Source: Cliona cf. orientalis
Taxonomy: Eukaryota > Porifera > Demospongiae > Clionaida > Clionaidae
DNA: 64,000 bases
Direction: 5' to 3'
Assembly (NCBI GenBank): GCA_963930775.1
Contig: OZ005693.1
Coordinates: forward strand, 4,650,001-4,714,000
Below are positions 9,611-19,494 of this stretch, piece after piece. The notes under the pieces are model-generated. The model saw only the letters and a list, made by a program, of their open reading frames with translations. It did no database searches and was not told the origin of the DNA. The position numbers were made by a program, and so were the translations under genes. Numbering within the stretch: position 1 is the stretch's first letter; each line of letters starts with the position of its first letter.

Positions 9611-10687
9611 CAGTAATATTATTATCATTATTATTGTGTATGTCCAACTAGTAGCTATAACTTTATCTCTGTCAGCTCTGGTGTCATTGTACTCTGATAG
9701 CAATTACCAATATTATGATTTTCATGATCAGTGCATGTCGTACGTGCGATAAACATATATTATTTTATAATATTATAAGCCTCAAAAAGCTATATTGAAG
9801 CTGAATTCTGTGTAAGAATATCCAATAACGCTGCAGTTTTCATGAAACTATAACTTCTTCTGAGCACACTGATGCAAGCTTCATCTTCATAGTTATGTTA
9901 TTCCTAGCTGGAGTTATGAACAAATAAAAAGTATGCTTTTTTACTTAATTTTAACATAGATAAAATAGCTATTATACATGTATAATGCATTGCATGGCAC
10001 TGAAAGTAGCCTGAATTTAACTTTTGATAGCAACTACATAAAATGAAACTTGCACCATGTAAATGAGATATAACAGAGGCCTATTTGATGGTGCGCCACC
10101 AGAAAAAACAAGAAGAAAATCATAACATAATATTATTGTAAAAATTTGTTTCTCTACACAGTCAATAATTCAAGGTTTAGTGCAGAAAAGTGTTATAAAA
10201 TGGGATGGTCTGACTGGCTATTCATGTAGCGATCTAATGATGTAAAGGTCGCAATTATTAAATTAGTGATACTGTAATAGTACCTCACCATCATACTGAA
10301 TAATAATAATATGGCAAGCGTATTACTGTAGGTTGAGCTACTTGGTTGTGAACATATAATTTTTGAGCAGCTCATTCAATATTGACTGTTGTAAGCAATT
10401 TAAGGGTCTGGAAATAGCATGCATGATTAGAGGCAGATCCCCACATTCATGCAGCCACATCGATATTGTGATGAAAAAATTGCTGTTTCATATTGATAAT
10501 TAATTAATTATTATAAGTCTTCTAACTTTGAGCATTAGGTGCTCATTGATTCTTTTCAGCTCAGCTTGTTTCTTATCCAACCCAGAAAGACCTATATACA
10601 TGACATTACATAATCGTCTCCCTGATAAATTGACAAAACGAGCACAAGTGCATGAGCCTGATTCCAAGAGCATGGCCATGAATAATA
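9611..10687. other. Intergenic stretch, no gene seen
   Basis: AT-rich, with short frames of 60-68 residues on both strands, none with family features. Confidence 0.5.
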
Positions 10688-10964
10688 TTAACCCTTTATC
10701 AACCATATCGCATAATTGTGGTTAACACCTTGTGACCACAGGAATTCAGGGCCAGCGTAATTACTGATTATTTGCTATGCAAGTTGCAGACATTAGAGTG
10801 TAATCAGTAGTAACCCTTTGGGTCTGCACCTGGCTTACTGGGAAAATCCCTTCTGCACATTGTCTATTATGTGTACTAGTGTACAAATGATGGGATATAT
10901 GCCGTCATTGGTCAGTTTATGCAATGTTGGCATATTATGCCGTCATTGGTTGGTAAAGGGTTAA
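10688..10964. mobile_element. piggyBac-like MITE flanked by TTAA
   Basis: The left end is TTAA followed by CCCTTTATCAACCA. The right end is TGGTTGGTAAAGGG followed by TTAA. The termini are inverted repeats with one mismatch in 14 bases, begin with CCC, and are flanked by TTAA, the piggyBac signature. The 269-base core has no transposase, so it would depend on an enzyme encoded elsewhere. It contains a second internal ACCCTTTGGG word near 10812. Confidence 0.65.
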
Positions 10965-11040
10965 TTTTGAAGTGTGTAGCTAAGTATGGCTGGGATTTTA
11001 TGAGATCCTAGGAAATAGCTACCATCTTCCTACACTCCAC

Positions 11041-11207
11041 TAGTGTCCCGGGCAAGTGCCCACTCCCAGGTAGCTACTAAGCGTCATTTCAAGGGGTCAA
11101 TGTAGCATACAGCTTCTATACAAAGGAAGTTATATCCCGGGTAAGTGCCCATGTGGGTCTATATCACAAATTATGTTTAAACACCCGTGGGTGTACCCAG
11201 GACACTA
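11041..11207. mobile_element. MITE, TAGTGTCCCGGG family, copy 2 of 3
   Basis: Starts TAGTGTCCCGGGCAAGTGCC and ends GGTGTACCCAGGACACTA, inverted ends with outer TA. Its interior is longer than in the 9488 copy (167 against 123 bases) and includes a second CCCGGGTAAGTGCCC word near 11135. Non-coding. Confidence 0.6.
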
Positions 11208-12671
11208 TGGCATTAGGTACAAAGTTAGACAAAGTTAGCTTTCAGAATTCTGCTGCCACGTGGCACATATAAATTTTTATCACATTGTACTGTTTCAGTA
11301 GTATGCCACATGGATATTCTCGACTCTCCTCTTGCAATGCATGTGTAACATGCACTATGGTGCAGTAATAATTATACTTAGTCTAGTTATTACCTATACA
11401 TAATTTAATGCATACTGAGGCATATAATTATATATACAAGTTATTGTATTCTGCATGAATGGTGACTTTAATGCCAGATCCAAGAAAGTGAAAGTATAGC
11501 TATAGTTTATGCAAGCCATCATGTGCATTACCGCAGCAGATCATGCCCTTGATGGTACAATTAATCCCCACTAGAGAAACTTTTGCTGTGATTATAAATA
11601 ATTTCAGCCACACTTTGGTTGTTGCATTTAGTATGAGGTACCTGGACGCTTACCATGTGCCAAACAGTATGCATGTGCATGGACTCAATGTACAATTGTG
11701 ATATCGCTAGCTAGCACATTTTAGACACAAAGCAGTCACTCTTTCATTAGCATAGAAGCAGCATACTCAAACAGCTAAAATCGTTTACCACACACAAGCC
11801 TTCCTGCAGGACGTATAACTAAACCTACATGATTGATAAATATCTCCCGGCCGCAAAGCATATATTAAATATTAACTAATTTGTTATTAACCCGGCTGCG
11901 AGTAGCAGCTGGGGAAAAGGACTTTGTAACTATATGCATGCTGGTTACCTGTGGTTTACACTTCGTAGTTATTTTATTTGGTACTACAAATCGCCGGGTT
12001 ATCTTGGCAGTTTAGAGACTTATCCAACTGTCCGTGGGTGTAGATAACTTTCGTAGTGGGGGGGGGGGGGGCTTATGTTGCCATGCCCAATTTTGTGACC
12101 ACTGCTTTTTAATATTGGATTGCCACCGTGGTAGTGGTGCTATAAATAAATCAATGAGGGGTGGTAGCTTGTCCCTTTTAGTAAAAATAAGTATAATACC
12201 AAGGATTTATCGAGCCACGGCTTGATAAGCCCTTGATTGTACATACTTTATGGTAAAAAATCTGGGGAAGGGGGGGGGGGGGCTTCAGTTCCCCTGCCCC
12301 CCCCCCCCCCCCCCCCCCCATTATCTACACTCCTTGCTGTCTCCCTCTAGTATATATACTATAACTTTGTAGCCTCTCCCAATAGCTATAGCTAGCTAAT
12401 AGTGCATGAAAAACTGGGAGCTATGGTGGAGCACCCATGGGTGCTTATCTGAGACACTAGCCCACTAGTTATAGTCACATAACTAGGGAGTATTATAAGC
12501 CTGCATGTATACTGGAGTGGAGGGTTCATGTACGCAGATTGAAGGGGGTACCTGGTGCCCCCTCCCCCCTCCCCCCAACCTCCTTCTGGCACCTATATAT
12601 GAGTAGCTATATGCTGGTCTGACAACGTAACTCTGCAGTCTGGCTCATACTGTAATATAAGTTATAGCTAG
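11208..12671. other. Intergenic stretch with G and C homopolymers
   Basis: No gene seen. Holds a G run of about 13 near 12058, a G run of 14 near 12269 followed by C23 at 12297-12319, a 14-base palindrome GCACCCATGGGTGC near 12430, and an inverted pair AACCCGGC/GCCGGGTT at about 11889 and 11993 that may bound another short element. Confidence 0.5.
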
Positions 12672-12750
12672 TTAGACTATAGCCTTGAGTGGTTTAAATG
12701 CACGCCTCGAGCGTACAATTCAAATAAATCATGATAAGGCTATAGTCTAA
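12672..12750. mobile_element. 79-bp element with perfect 15-bp terminal inverted repeats
   Basis: TTAGACTATAGCCTT at the left end and its exact reverse complement AAGGCTATAGTCTAA at the right. Too short to code. Probably a miniature transposon or a fold-back remnant. Confidence 0.45.
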
Positions 12751-12773
12751 GTGGCTTGCACTATGACCGCCAA

Positions 12774-12880
12774 CCGTGGTATATGGAAGTTATACCACGG
12801 CTCTATGCCTATAGTAAATACACGCGTTATCTGCCAGCTGTGGTATATGGCAGTTATACCATGGCTGTGGTTACTCCACA
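12774..12880. repeat. Two stem-loops of one family in tandem
   Basis: CCGTGGTATA (12774-12783) pairs exactly with TATACCACGG (12791-12800) over a 7-base loop. About 65 bases on, a related stem (TGTGGTATATGG with TTATACCATGG) recurs. Function unknown. Confidence 0.45.
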
Positions 12881-13004
12881 GTTTGCACAGTGGGCAGACA
12901 GTGGTTTACGTTGTACATTATACTACAGGCAGTGCCTTTGATCTTTACTCTAGTCATAGTACAATTAATTATATACTTTATATGTTATAGTTACATGACC
13001 TTAA

Positions 13005-13185
13005 TTAGGGTGCATGAGATGCATGGTCGAATGCATCCCAGTTAAGGTCTTGTAACTGTCTTATTGGCCCATGACCCCCTCTCATCACTGGCCTACCTTA
13101 TGATCACCCACACCCCTGTGGTGGCCGGCAATTTGCCTATAAAGACTTTGGTTGCTAGGCGATGGCCAATAAGCTGTAATATAGC
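13005..13185. repeat. Dispersed repeat with GGCCAATAAG-type ends, copy 1 (with 18273-18488)
   Basis: Shares GTGCATG, GCATGGTCGAATG, TTGTAACTGTCTT, ATCACCCACACCCCT and ACTTTGGTTGCTA in the same order with 18273-18488. Inside, CTTATTGGCC (13060) and GGCCAATAAG (ending 13173) form a perfect inverted pair, so the core may be a miniature element. Non-coding. Confidence 0.5.
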
Positions 13186-14436
13186 TAAACGGTATATTAA
13201 CAATACAGAGCTCTAGTTATAGCAGCTAATATTATTGATACAGTAGATTTCAACTTATGACTAGCCATGAGGACTTTCTATTTGTAGTATGAAGGGCTTA
13301 TCAAGCATGCGGTTGAGTATGCTAGCACAAAAATCATGTGTGCACCATTGCAATATTTGAAGCCCACAGTTTGGAATTCAGTACCGAGTAACCAAGCGTA
13401 GCTAGCAGCAATTATGGAGCTCTCCTAAATCGACCCGGCGGCTTTCTTCCATTGCTCCTTAAATTTTTCATTAAGAATTTATTGCTAAGTTAAAGGAGTA
13501 TGTGGTGCAGGAGCCTACTCTGAGTGCTGTTACACCTTGGAGGTGTAACAGCACTCAGAGTCCTGAGACAAGATTCCTATTAACTAAACTTGTTGACACT
13601 ATTCATGAGGTTTCTACGTGATTTGGAAGCCCTCATCAGGAACCTTAGGACCCTTGCTGCACTCAGGGATTCTTTGTACGACCCTTCGATCTTTTAAATC
13701 ACGTAGCTACTTCTCATGACTTAGTCTATCGTATTATAGCTAGCAAATAATATTAAATGCAATGTGATGTATTCTTACCTCTTCATTAAAAGGTAAGATC
13801 AGCTAGTGCACACATGGGTACACAAAGCTATTCATCAGCAAGATATCAGTAGCTATGTACTATTGTGATAATTATTATCAAGGGTTTATAGACCCCAAAG
13901 GGAAGAGGGCATGCAACTACTGTCCTGTGTACCTAGCAAAATTCAGTGGTTTGTAATTAATCATAGTAACAACTGCTGTCTTGATTTCACTATGCATATT
14001 GAGGATTTCTACTATTTTTAGCTTACAATGTCATATGAATTTTGCCAGGTGCCTACTTTTGTACCCTCTAGGAGTCTATAAGTTTGATGCCCAATAGCAA
14101 ATATTATTATTTACTTTTCTATTGAATGTTAATTTTGAGGTACACAATATCTCAGGTGCCATTAATATGGCTCTTTATGGGCCATCATTATTAAATAAGA
14201 GATTTATAGATTCATGCAAATATCCATTATGCCATCTTCCAATGAGATCGAGTCTTAGAACGCAGTTTGAATGCACTGATATGACTTGATGGCTTTCACG
14301 TAAAAGGTTAAAATATGATGACTATAGCTGGCTCTATAGTACACTATGTATGGTTTACTATACCCAATTAATACACACAGTGTTATATATTTTCAATGAT
14401 GATCAAAATTTGGCGAAGTGCTGCGCCGGTATGATT
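13186..14436. other. Intergenic stretch with one perfect hairpin
   Basis: No confident gene. It contains the hairpin at 13517-13561. A plus-strand frame across the hairpin (about 13490-13616, ending ...LLTKLVDTIHEVST) is open but unassigned. Confidence 0.45.
13517..13561. repeat. Perfect 20-bp stem-loop
   Basis: ACTCTGAGTGCTGTTACACC at 13517-13536 is followed by the loop TTGGA and its exact reverse complement at 13542-13561. The perfect match over 20 bases in decayed surrounding DNA implies either a very recent inverted copying event or a selected structure. Confidence 0.8.
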
Positions 14437-14762
14437 AAGAGTATATAATAGAGAAGGAGGGAGAGTACCCTACTTCACTATGGGCCTGTGTTACAACACT
14501 TTATGGGGTTCGTGACCTTTGTAATGATATTCACAGGCTTGAGGCCTCAGTCCTAGCCATTTGTGGGCATGTAGCTAAACCTCCTGTACTGTAGAGCACT
14601 AATATAGGTTGTTGCAGCTGCTATGTGATGTTGTAGGATAATCTGTGAAACCACTTTGTATGTGAATATCATTACAAAGGTCATGACCCCCGTAAAGGGT
14701 TGTAACACAGGCCCATAGTGAAGTAGGATACTCTCCCTCCTTCTTTATTAAATATACTCTTG
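14437..14762. mobile_element. Fold-back element with about 85-95 bp inverted arms
   Basis: The left arm (about 14441-14535) contains GAAGGAGGGAGAGTA, CTTCACTATGGGCCTGTG and CCTTTGTAATGATATTCACA. The right arm (about 14658-14755) holds the reverse complements of all three in mirrored order. A middle of about 120 bases contains no gene. Outer edges read AAGAGTATAT and its complement. Typical of a non-autonomous fold-back or MITE. Confidence 0.7.
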
Positions 14763-14819
14763 GTATGATGCATCTTGTGGACCTGTTACCCTAAACTCAC
14801 TTTGTTCTTTATTTATTTC

Positions 14820-14949
14820 AGGAAGGACCAACACGTAGCTCACTTCTATTGCTCTGCACCTGGGACTTCGAAGATCTTTACCAAACTATTCGGAGCTGCC
14901 ACCACAAAGTTATCATGGCACCCTACAGCCTGTATAGGCAGGACCTGGT
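14820..14949 (+). other. Candidate isolated exon
   Basis: A pyrimidine-rich tract ending TTATTTATTTCAG (14807-14819) is a good splice acceptor, and GTAATATC at 14950 is a usable donor. The 130 bases between are less AT-rich and open in two plus-strand frames, one giving a protein-like run with HFYCSAPGTSKIFTKLFG. No flanking exon was identified, so this may be a stray or fossil exon. Product unknown. Confidence 0.3.
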
Positions 14950-15009
14950 AATATCACTATGTATTGGTCATAATCATATTATCATGATAATATTATTAGC
15001 CTTTGTGAT

Positions 15010-15731
15010 TTTCAAATCCCCCATGTGCAATCTCTTAGCATACCATCTCCTAAGAGATTGGAGATAGGGGATTCAAATCCCCATGCAATGTGCAATCTCT
15101 TAGCACACCATCTCGTAAGAGATTGGAGATAAGGGATTCAAATCCCCATGCAATGTGTAATCTCTTAGCACACCATCTCGTAAGAGATTGGAGATAAGGG
15201 ATTCAAATCCCCAATGTGCAATCCCTTAGCACACCATCTCGTAAGAGATTGGAGATAAGGGATTCAAATCCCCAATGTGCAATCCCTTAGCACACCATCT
15301 CTAAGAGATTGGAGATAGGGGATTCAAATCCCCAATGTGCAATGCCTTAGCACACCAGCTCCTAAGAGATCATTGGAGATAGAGGATTCAAATCCCGAAT
15401 GTGCAATCCTTTAGCACACCATCTCGTAAGAGATTGGAGATAGGGGATTCAAATCCCCAATGTGCAATCTCTTAGCACAGTAGTGCTAAGAGATTGGAGA
15501 TTCGACGTTTGATGAATCATCAATATGCAATCTCTTAGCACAGTATCCTAAGAAATTGGACATAATTTCAGGGTTCCACAGTATCTTATAGCTATTAGAG
15601 CTGGATATTTGGGATTCAAATCATCACTGTGCAATCTCTTGCACAGTGTCCTAAGAGATTGGAGATTTGACGTTCAAATCGCTAATGTGCAATCTGTTAG
15701 TAAAATCAAATGGTCAATGTGCAATCTCGTA
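15010..15731. repeat. Tandem array of about 61-bp hairpin units (about 10-12 copies)
   Basis: Each unit contains TGCAATCTCTTAGC, a short spacer, TAAGAGATTGGAGATA and GGGATTCAAATCCCC. Two palindromes recur per unit: CAATCTCTTA pairing with TAAGAGATTG, and GGGGATTCAAATCCCC folding on itself. Units in the left two thirds are well conserved. From about 15480 rightward they diverge and lose the second palindrome. Spacers are not unique, so it is not a CRISPR. The GGATTCAAATCC part resembles a tRNA T-arm but no rest of a tRNA is present. Confidence 0.85.
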
Positions 15732-15865
15732 CATAATATAATATGCATGCATAAATTATATAATATGCATGAATGGTGGGCCACCGTAGGAATGTATTGG
15801 AATAGCAATGGATTAATAATAATTGTGTACACTGGAAACTTATATGATGGATGATAAAAAAATCC

Positions 15866-18020
15866 AATTCTCAAACTTAGGGATTCATGATAAATAATAG
15901 TGAGCCAAACCACAATGTCAATGTGTATGTGTCATGCAATGCAGTATCATGCATTTAAAACTAGTATATAGCTTGCTATAGTATTAAAAACTGCTGTATA
16001 GTATTATTGTGTAAATTCAGGATGATTGATCACACATACGCTAGGAATGTTGATTATAGAAATAATTCTCACACTTCATTAATAATTAAAGCTACTAGGC
16101 AAACACTAGAATCCGTTGTTCAGAAACTATATATTTCAATCTAAATCTATAAGAATTTCAGCTATATAGTTCAATCTTTGACTCGGTCAGTTAAATCTAG
16201 TAAAACACTGCAGCAATTCCGGCCAGAAAGATGGATGAGAGAAGAGTAAACACACAGTAGCCAACTGAAGGTGGTCCACCATTTAACTTAGAACAACCTA
16301 TATATTATTGCATAAAAGTAAAATTTGACAGTCATTCACATAACAATACACATTCACATGCACCGCACTAACCATAGATGCAGTATACGAGGAAAGTTTT
16401 GCCAATCTTGCTATCTACTCTCATTGGTGAATATTTTTTCATGCTAATTTCTGTCCTCTATAGATACTAATGACTGCATAGAGCATATTATGCGGACCAT
16501 TACCGCATTGGCAAAAATTTATTCCACAAAAACTTTTAGCAATATGAAGGTACACATAGTTATGCTTGGCGAAGCTTAACTCTATCCAGTGAAAATTTCC
16601 ACATAATACATTATAATATAATAATATTTAATACCTTGCATGATCTGATCCTTCTCGGCAGGATCGAAATCCATTGATGAGCAAGCAGGTAAATTTGTAG
16701 TTATACAAGGGGATCGGCAAAATTCTCTTTGGATCCTTTCTAATTCGGCAGGATCAGTCACACCTGCAATCTAATTATAAATAGAGAACCAGGATCATAC
16801 ACTAATAAACTTCCCTATAGCTATAAAATTAATGATTGTGTATACGGGAGAAATATTTTTACTGAATCTTTACCAATTCATGTTTGTCTCAGATAGTCAC
16901 TCCATAGCAAAATTATAATCAATAAAACTTGCAAAATTCAATATTGGATGTGATACAAACATTATGCAAATAAATTTAATGCTGCAATAATAACTGCACA
17001 CACACACATAGCTGCAAGTCTAGCTTGCTTACCATGCTGGTATAATTATGGTAGCAGCTAGTAACCACACCAGAATTACACTGAGCAGAGACTACAAGAA
17101 TGAGTGAGAGAGCAAAAGCAGCAAATAGCAGTGATTTCATCTTCGTTGTTGGATGTAGTTGTGCAGCAGTTCAACCTTGCTAGGTTTGCAGTAGTTCTGG
17201 ATCCTTCTCCACAGTCGGCCGTCGATTATGAGAACTTGCAACAAGATCACGTCCTTAAATCCCCAGGATTATTGATCATATTCATAATTTGGGGGAAAAT
17301 TCAGTGAAATGGAAGGGGAATTTCAAAATTTCCGTCTTGGAAAGAATAATACTATGCTATACAATTAAATTACTCTGCCATGGCATTCGCACTGACAATA
17401 ATAATATTGTTCTATATCGTAGAGAGGGCATATACCCTTGGTTTATATGTGCCACCCACCTCTGGCATCATGTACTTATTTCTAAACAAGCACCGCCACA
17501 GATATGGCAGGTTTCAACAGATAACAATAGAAAAGCTATCACACAGTGTGTAAACAGGGTGTTTCTGTACCATTCATAGAATAAGACACTGTCAGAGGTA
17601 TAAGTTAAACTACATGTGCTGTAAGATAATCGAACAGGTATCAAGGCAACTATTCTTGCAACAAAGGAGTTATCAACACATCATAGCATATAGGAATGAA
17701 GGCTCATAATATAGCTTGTAGAGAAAATTAGAATTGACCGACACAATAGCTGTTCTGAATATGATGGGATGCTCTGTGGCAGGCAGAATGCTTTGTGTTA
17801 CATTGATCACTAGCGCGTGCACAATGATTTGGGTTTAGCAGTCACTTGAGTTGCGGTCCACAACGTAGTAAAGATTATACTCACACAAGAGTAGTATAGC
17901 GATATCATCAGGTCCTTCCTCTCTCTTGCAAATGAGCTGGTACCCCAGACTACCTCCAGTCTAGGTACCATGTAAGGTGCACTAGCTGCCCGGGCATGGG
18001 CCCTTTTTTGTGAAGGTACC
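15866..18020. repeat. Segmental duplication, member B (with 6772-8425)
   Basis: Direct copy of member A carrying the intact gene at 16197-17140. It is longer because of extra intron and flank sequence. Its distal block ends TTTTTTGTGAAGGTACC near 18020, where member A continues into the minisatellite. Confidence 0.75.
16197..17140 (-). CDS. Small secreted, probably GPI-anchored cysteine-rich protein (three exons, 114 aa)
   Basis: Exons on the minus strand are 17140-17033, 16770-16635 and 16297-16197 (108, 136 and 101 bases), joining to 345 bases with stop TAG at 16199-16197. Introns begin GTAAGC and GTATTA and end AATTAG and TATATAG. The frame stays open across both junctions, which random sequence would rarely allow. 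Residues 1-19 form a signal peptide (MKSLLFAAFALSLILVVSA). The mature part has six Cys (21, 29, 54, 58, 66, 83) and an N-glycosylation site at N32-Y-T. The chain ends with N87-G-G, then PPSVG and a hydrophobic tail to the last residue, the layout of a GPI-anchor signal. Likely an outer-membrane surface protein with disulphides; family and ligand unknown. A decayed paralogue lies at 7092-7922. Gene model inferred from sequence only. Confidence 0.72.
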
Positions 18021-18272
18021 GTATCATGGAGGACTAATGCAGAGACATCACTCATCACCCAGTACGTATACGTTTCATTTAGGATTTTCGTCAAAGGGGG
18101 GGGGGGGGGGGGATGGGAGAGTGCATGTCCTTAAATCCCCAACTCATAACAGGATTACTGATTATATTCATAGCTTAAGGAAGAATTTGGGCAAGTGCAG
18201 GGGCAATAATTCAAAATTCCATCTTGCAATTTTTAAGTTATAGTAACCGTTGGAAGATCCTAAAATTAATAA
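17141..18272. other. 5' flank of the GPI-type gene and intergenic sequence
   Basis: About 150 bases upstream of the start are shared with the paralogue at 7923-8090, which may mark the promoter. No other gene is seen. A run of 17 G lies at 18096-18112. Confidence 0.45.
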
Positions 18273-18488
18273 TTGGGGTGCATGCATGAGAAGCATGGTC
18301 GAATGAACCCCAGTAGAGTTCTTGTAACTGTCTTGTTGGTCCATCATCCCCTCTTATCATTGGCCTACCCTATGATCATGATCACCCACACCCCTTTGGT
18401 ATATTATATAGCTGGCAGTTTGCCTAACAAACTTTGGTTGCTATTATATTATAACTATAGGCAGTGGCCAACAAAGAGTAATACAATT
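18273..18488. repeat. Dispersed repeat, copy 2 (with 13005-13185)
   Basis: Same ordered words as the 13005 copy, with about 35 extra bases. The inner inverted pair is CTTGTTGGTCCA/TGGCCAACAAAG. Non-coding. Confidence 0.5.
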
Positions 18489-18549
18489 TACACTAGTTTT
18501 TTACCGTCAATAAATGATATTAATAGAGAAGATGTACTCCGAGACTGCA

Positions 18550-18776
18550 ATAAGATCTAGGATTGCTCGCTTGTCCTAAAACTACGTGCAGACTCACAGT
18601 GGTACATCTGATACAAATAGCTACTTTACCACAGTTAGTGTTGCGTAAATATCATCAGATGTCCACTGAGATCTAGATTGTACGTACATTGTAATATACA
18701 TTATTATAGATAAAAAGTGAGTGACATCACAATTGCTCTTTCAAAATCACATTCAGCAGCTTAGAAATCTGATTTA
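18550..18776. repeat. Transporter 3'-flank block, partial copy
   Basis: Homologous to the flank shared by 19980-20150 and 26200-26440. Landmarks are ATTGCTC with CTTG(T/C)CCTAAAAC, GTGTTGCGTAAATATCAT, AGATGTCCACT, ATTGTACGTACA and CAGC(A/-)...TTAGAAATCTGATTTATTA. It stops at a TTAA where the 18777-19165 element begins, so that element probably inserted here. Confidence 0.6.
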
Positions 18777-19165
18777 TTAACCCTCGCCGCAAAGCGTCGG
18801 CGGAGGGTTACTGCAATCGTTTGGCGATTTTTGTCTGTCCGTCCATCCGTCCGTCCGTCCGTCCGTCCGTCGCAACCCTCTTTTGCTAAATGGTAAGGGT
18901 CGTCATAGAGAAAATACGCATTCTATGTATACATGGCATAAGTGCTGCCCAGTGGAGTAGTAGTGTGCAGCTGTTGCAACTTGGCAGTCTGTGTTTACAT
19001 GGCACCTACCTCAACTACATGACTGCACTGATTGCCATTCTGTGCTTTGTTGGTCAGTTGTCAATGCAGTGACAGTAGCTATAAACAGGCAGTGGCTCTC
19101 AAGTGCATAATTCAGTTGAAGTATATCACAGAGGCGTTCAATTTATATAGTGACATAGCCAGGTG
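18777..19165 (+). mobile_element. Dispersed element with TTAA-CCCTCGCC end and CCGT tetranucleotide array, copy 1
   Basis: Starts TTAACCCTCGCCGCAAAGCG, then a GTCC microsatellite at about 18834-18870, then a region running to CATAGCCAGGT near 19163. An inverted copy lies at 23002-23400 with the same order of parts. The TTAA followed by CCC at the defined end recalls piggyBac termini, but the other end is not a clear inverted partner. The 60-residue frame at 18890 is only part of the repeat. Confidence 0.65.
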
Positions 19166-19411
19166 CCTTCACTCAACTCTGACTCTGAAGGGAATAGTAT
19201 ATATCAGAACCCTGTTTAGGTAGCTACAGGGTATGTAGTTATTAAATAGTGCCAGTACCCTGTTCAGGTGCAGGGTATGTAGTTCATGATACTCCTGATC
19301 GATTTTGAACATGCACAGTAGTATACACAGTGAGCCATACTCTATGTATGCATGTAGCGGTGAGGGTTCTGCACTCCTGTGCATTCATTATTATGTGAAA
19401 GGTAACTGCTG

Positions 19412-19490
19412 TAGTGTCACGGGCAAGCGCCCACTCCCGGATAAGTGCCCATGTACCGCATTTCAAGGGATCAATGTAGCAGCTACTATA
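19412..19490. mobile_element. MITE, TAGTGTCCCGGG family, copy 3 (partial)
   Basis: Begins TAGTGTCACGGGCAAGCGCC and continues through GTACCGCATTTCAAGGGATC and AATGTAGCAG, matching one half of the 9488 and 11041 copies. The second end is missing. Confidence 0.5.
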
Positions 19491-19494
19491 AAAA

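Noticed and set aside
15080..15480. tRNA genes, because GGGATTCAAATCCCC resembles a T-arm and B box
   Set aside because: No acceptor stem, D-arm or anticodon arm occurs at the required spacing.
15010..15731. CRISPR array
   Set aside because: Repeats are contiguous 61-bp units without unique spacers, there are no cas genes, and the DNA is eukaryotic.
18890..19223. Short plus-strand ORFs
   Set aside because: Part of the dispersed TTAA-CCCTCGCC element, and not conserved as frames in the inverted copy at 23002-23400.
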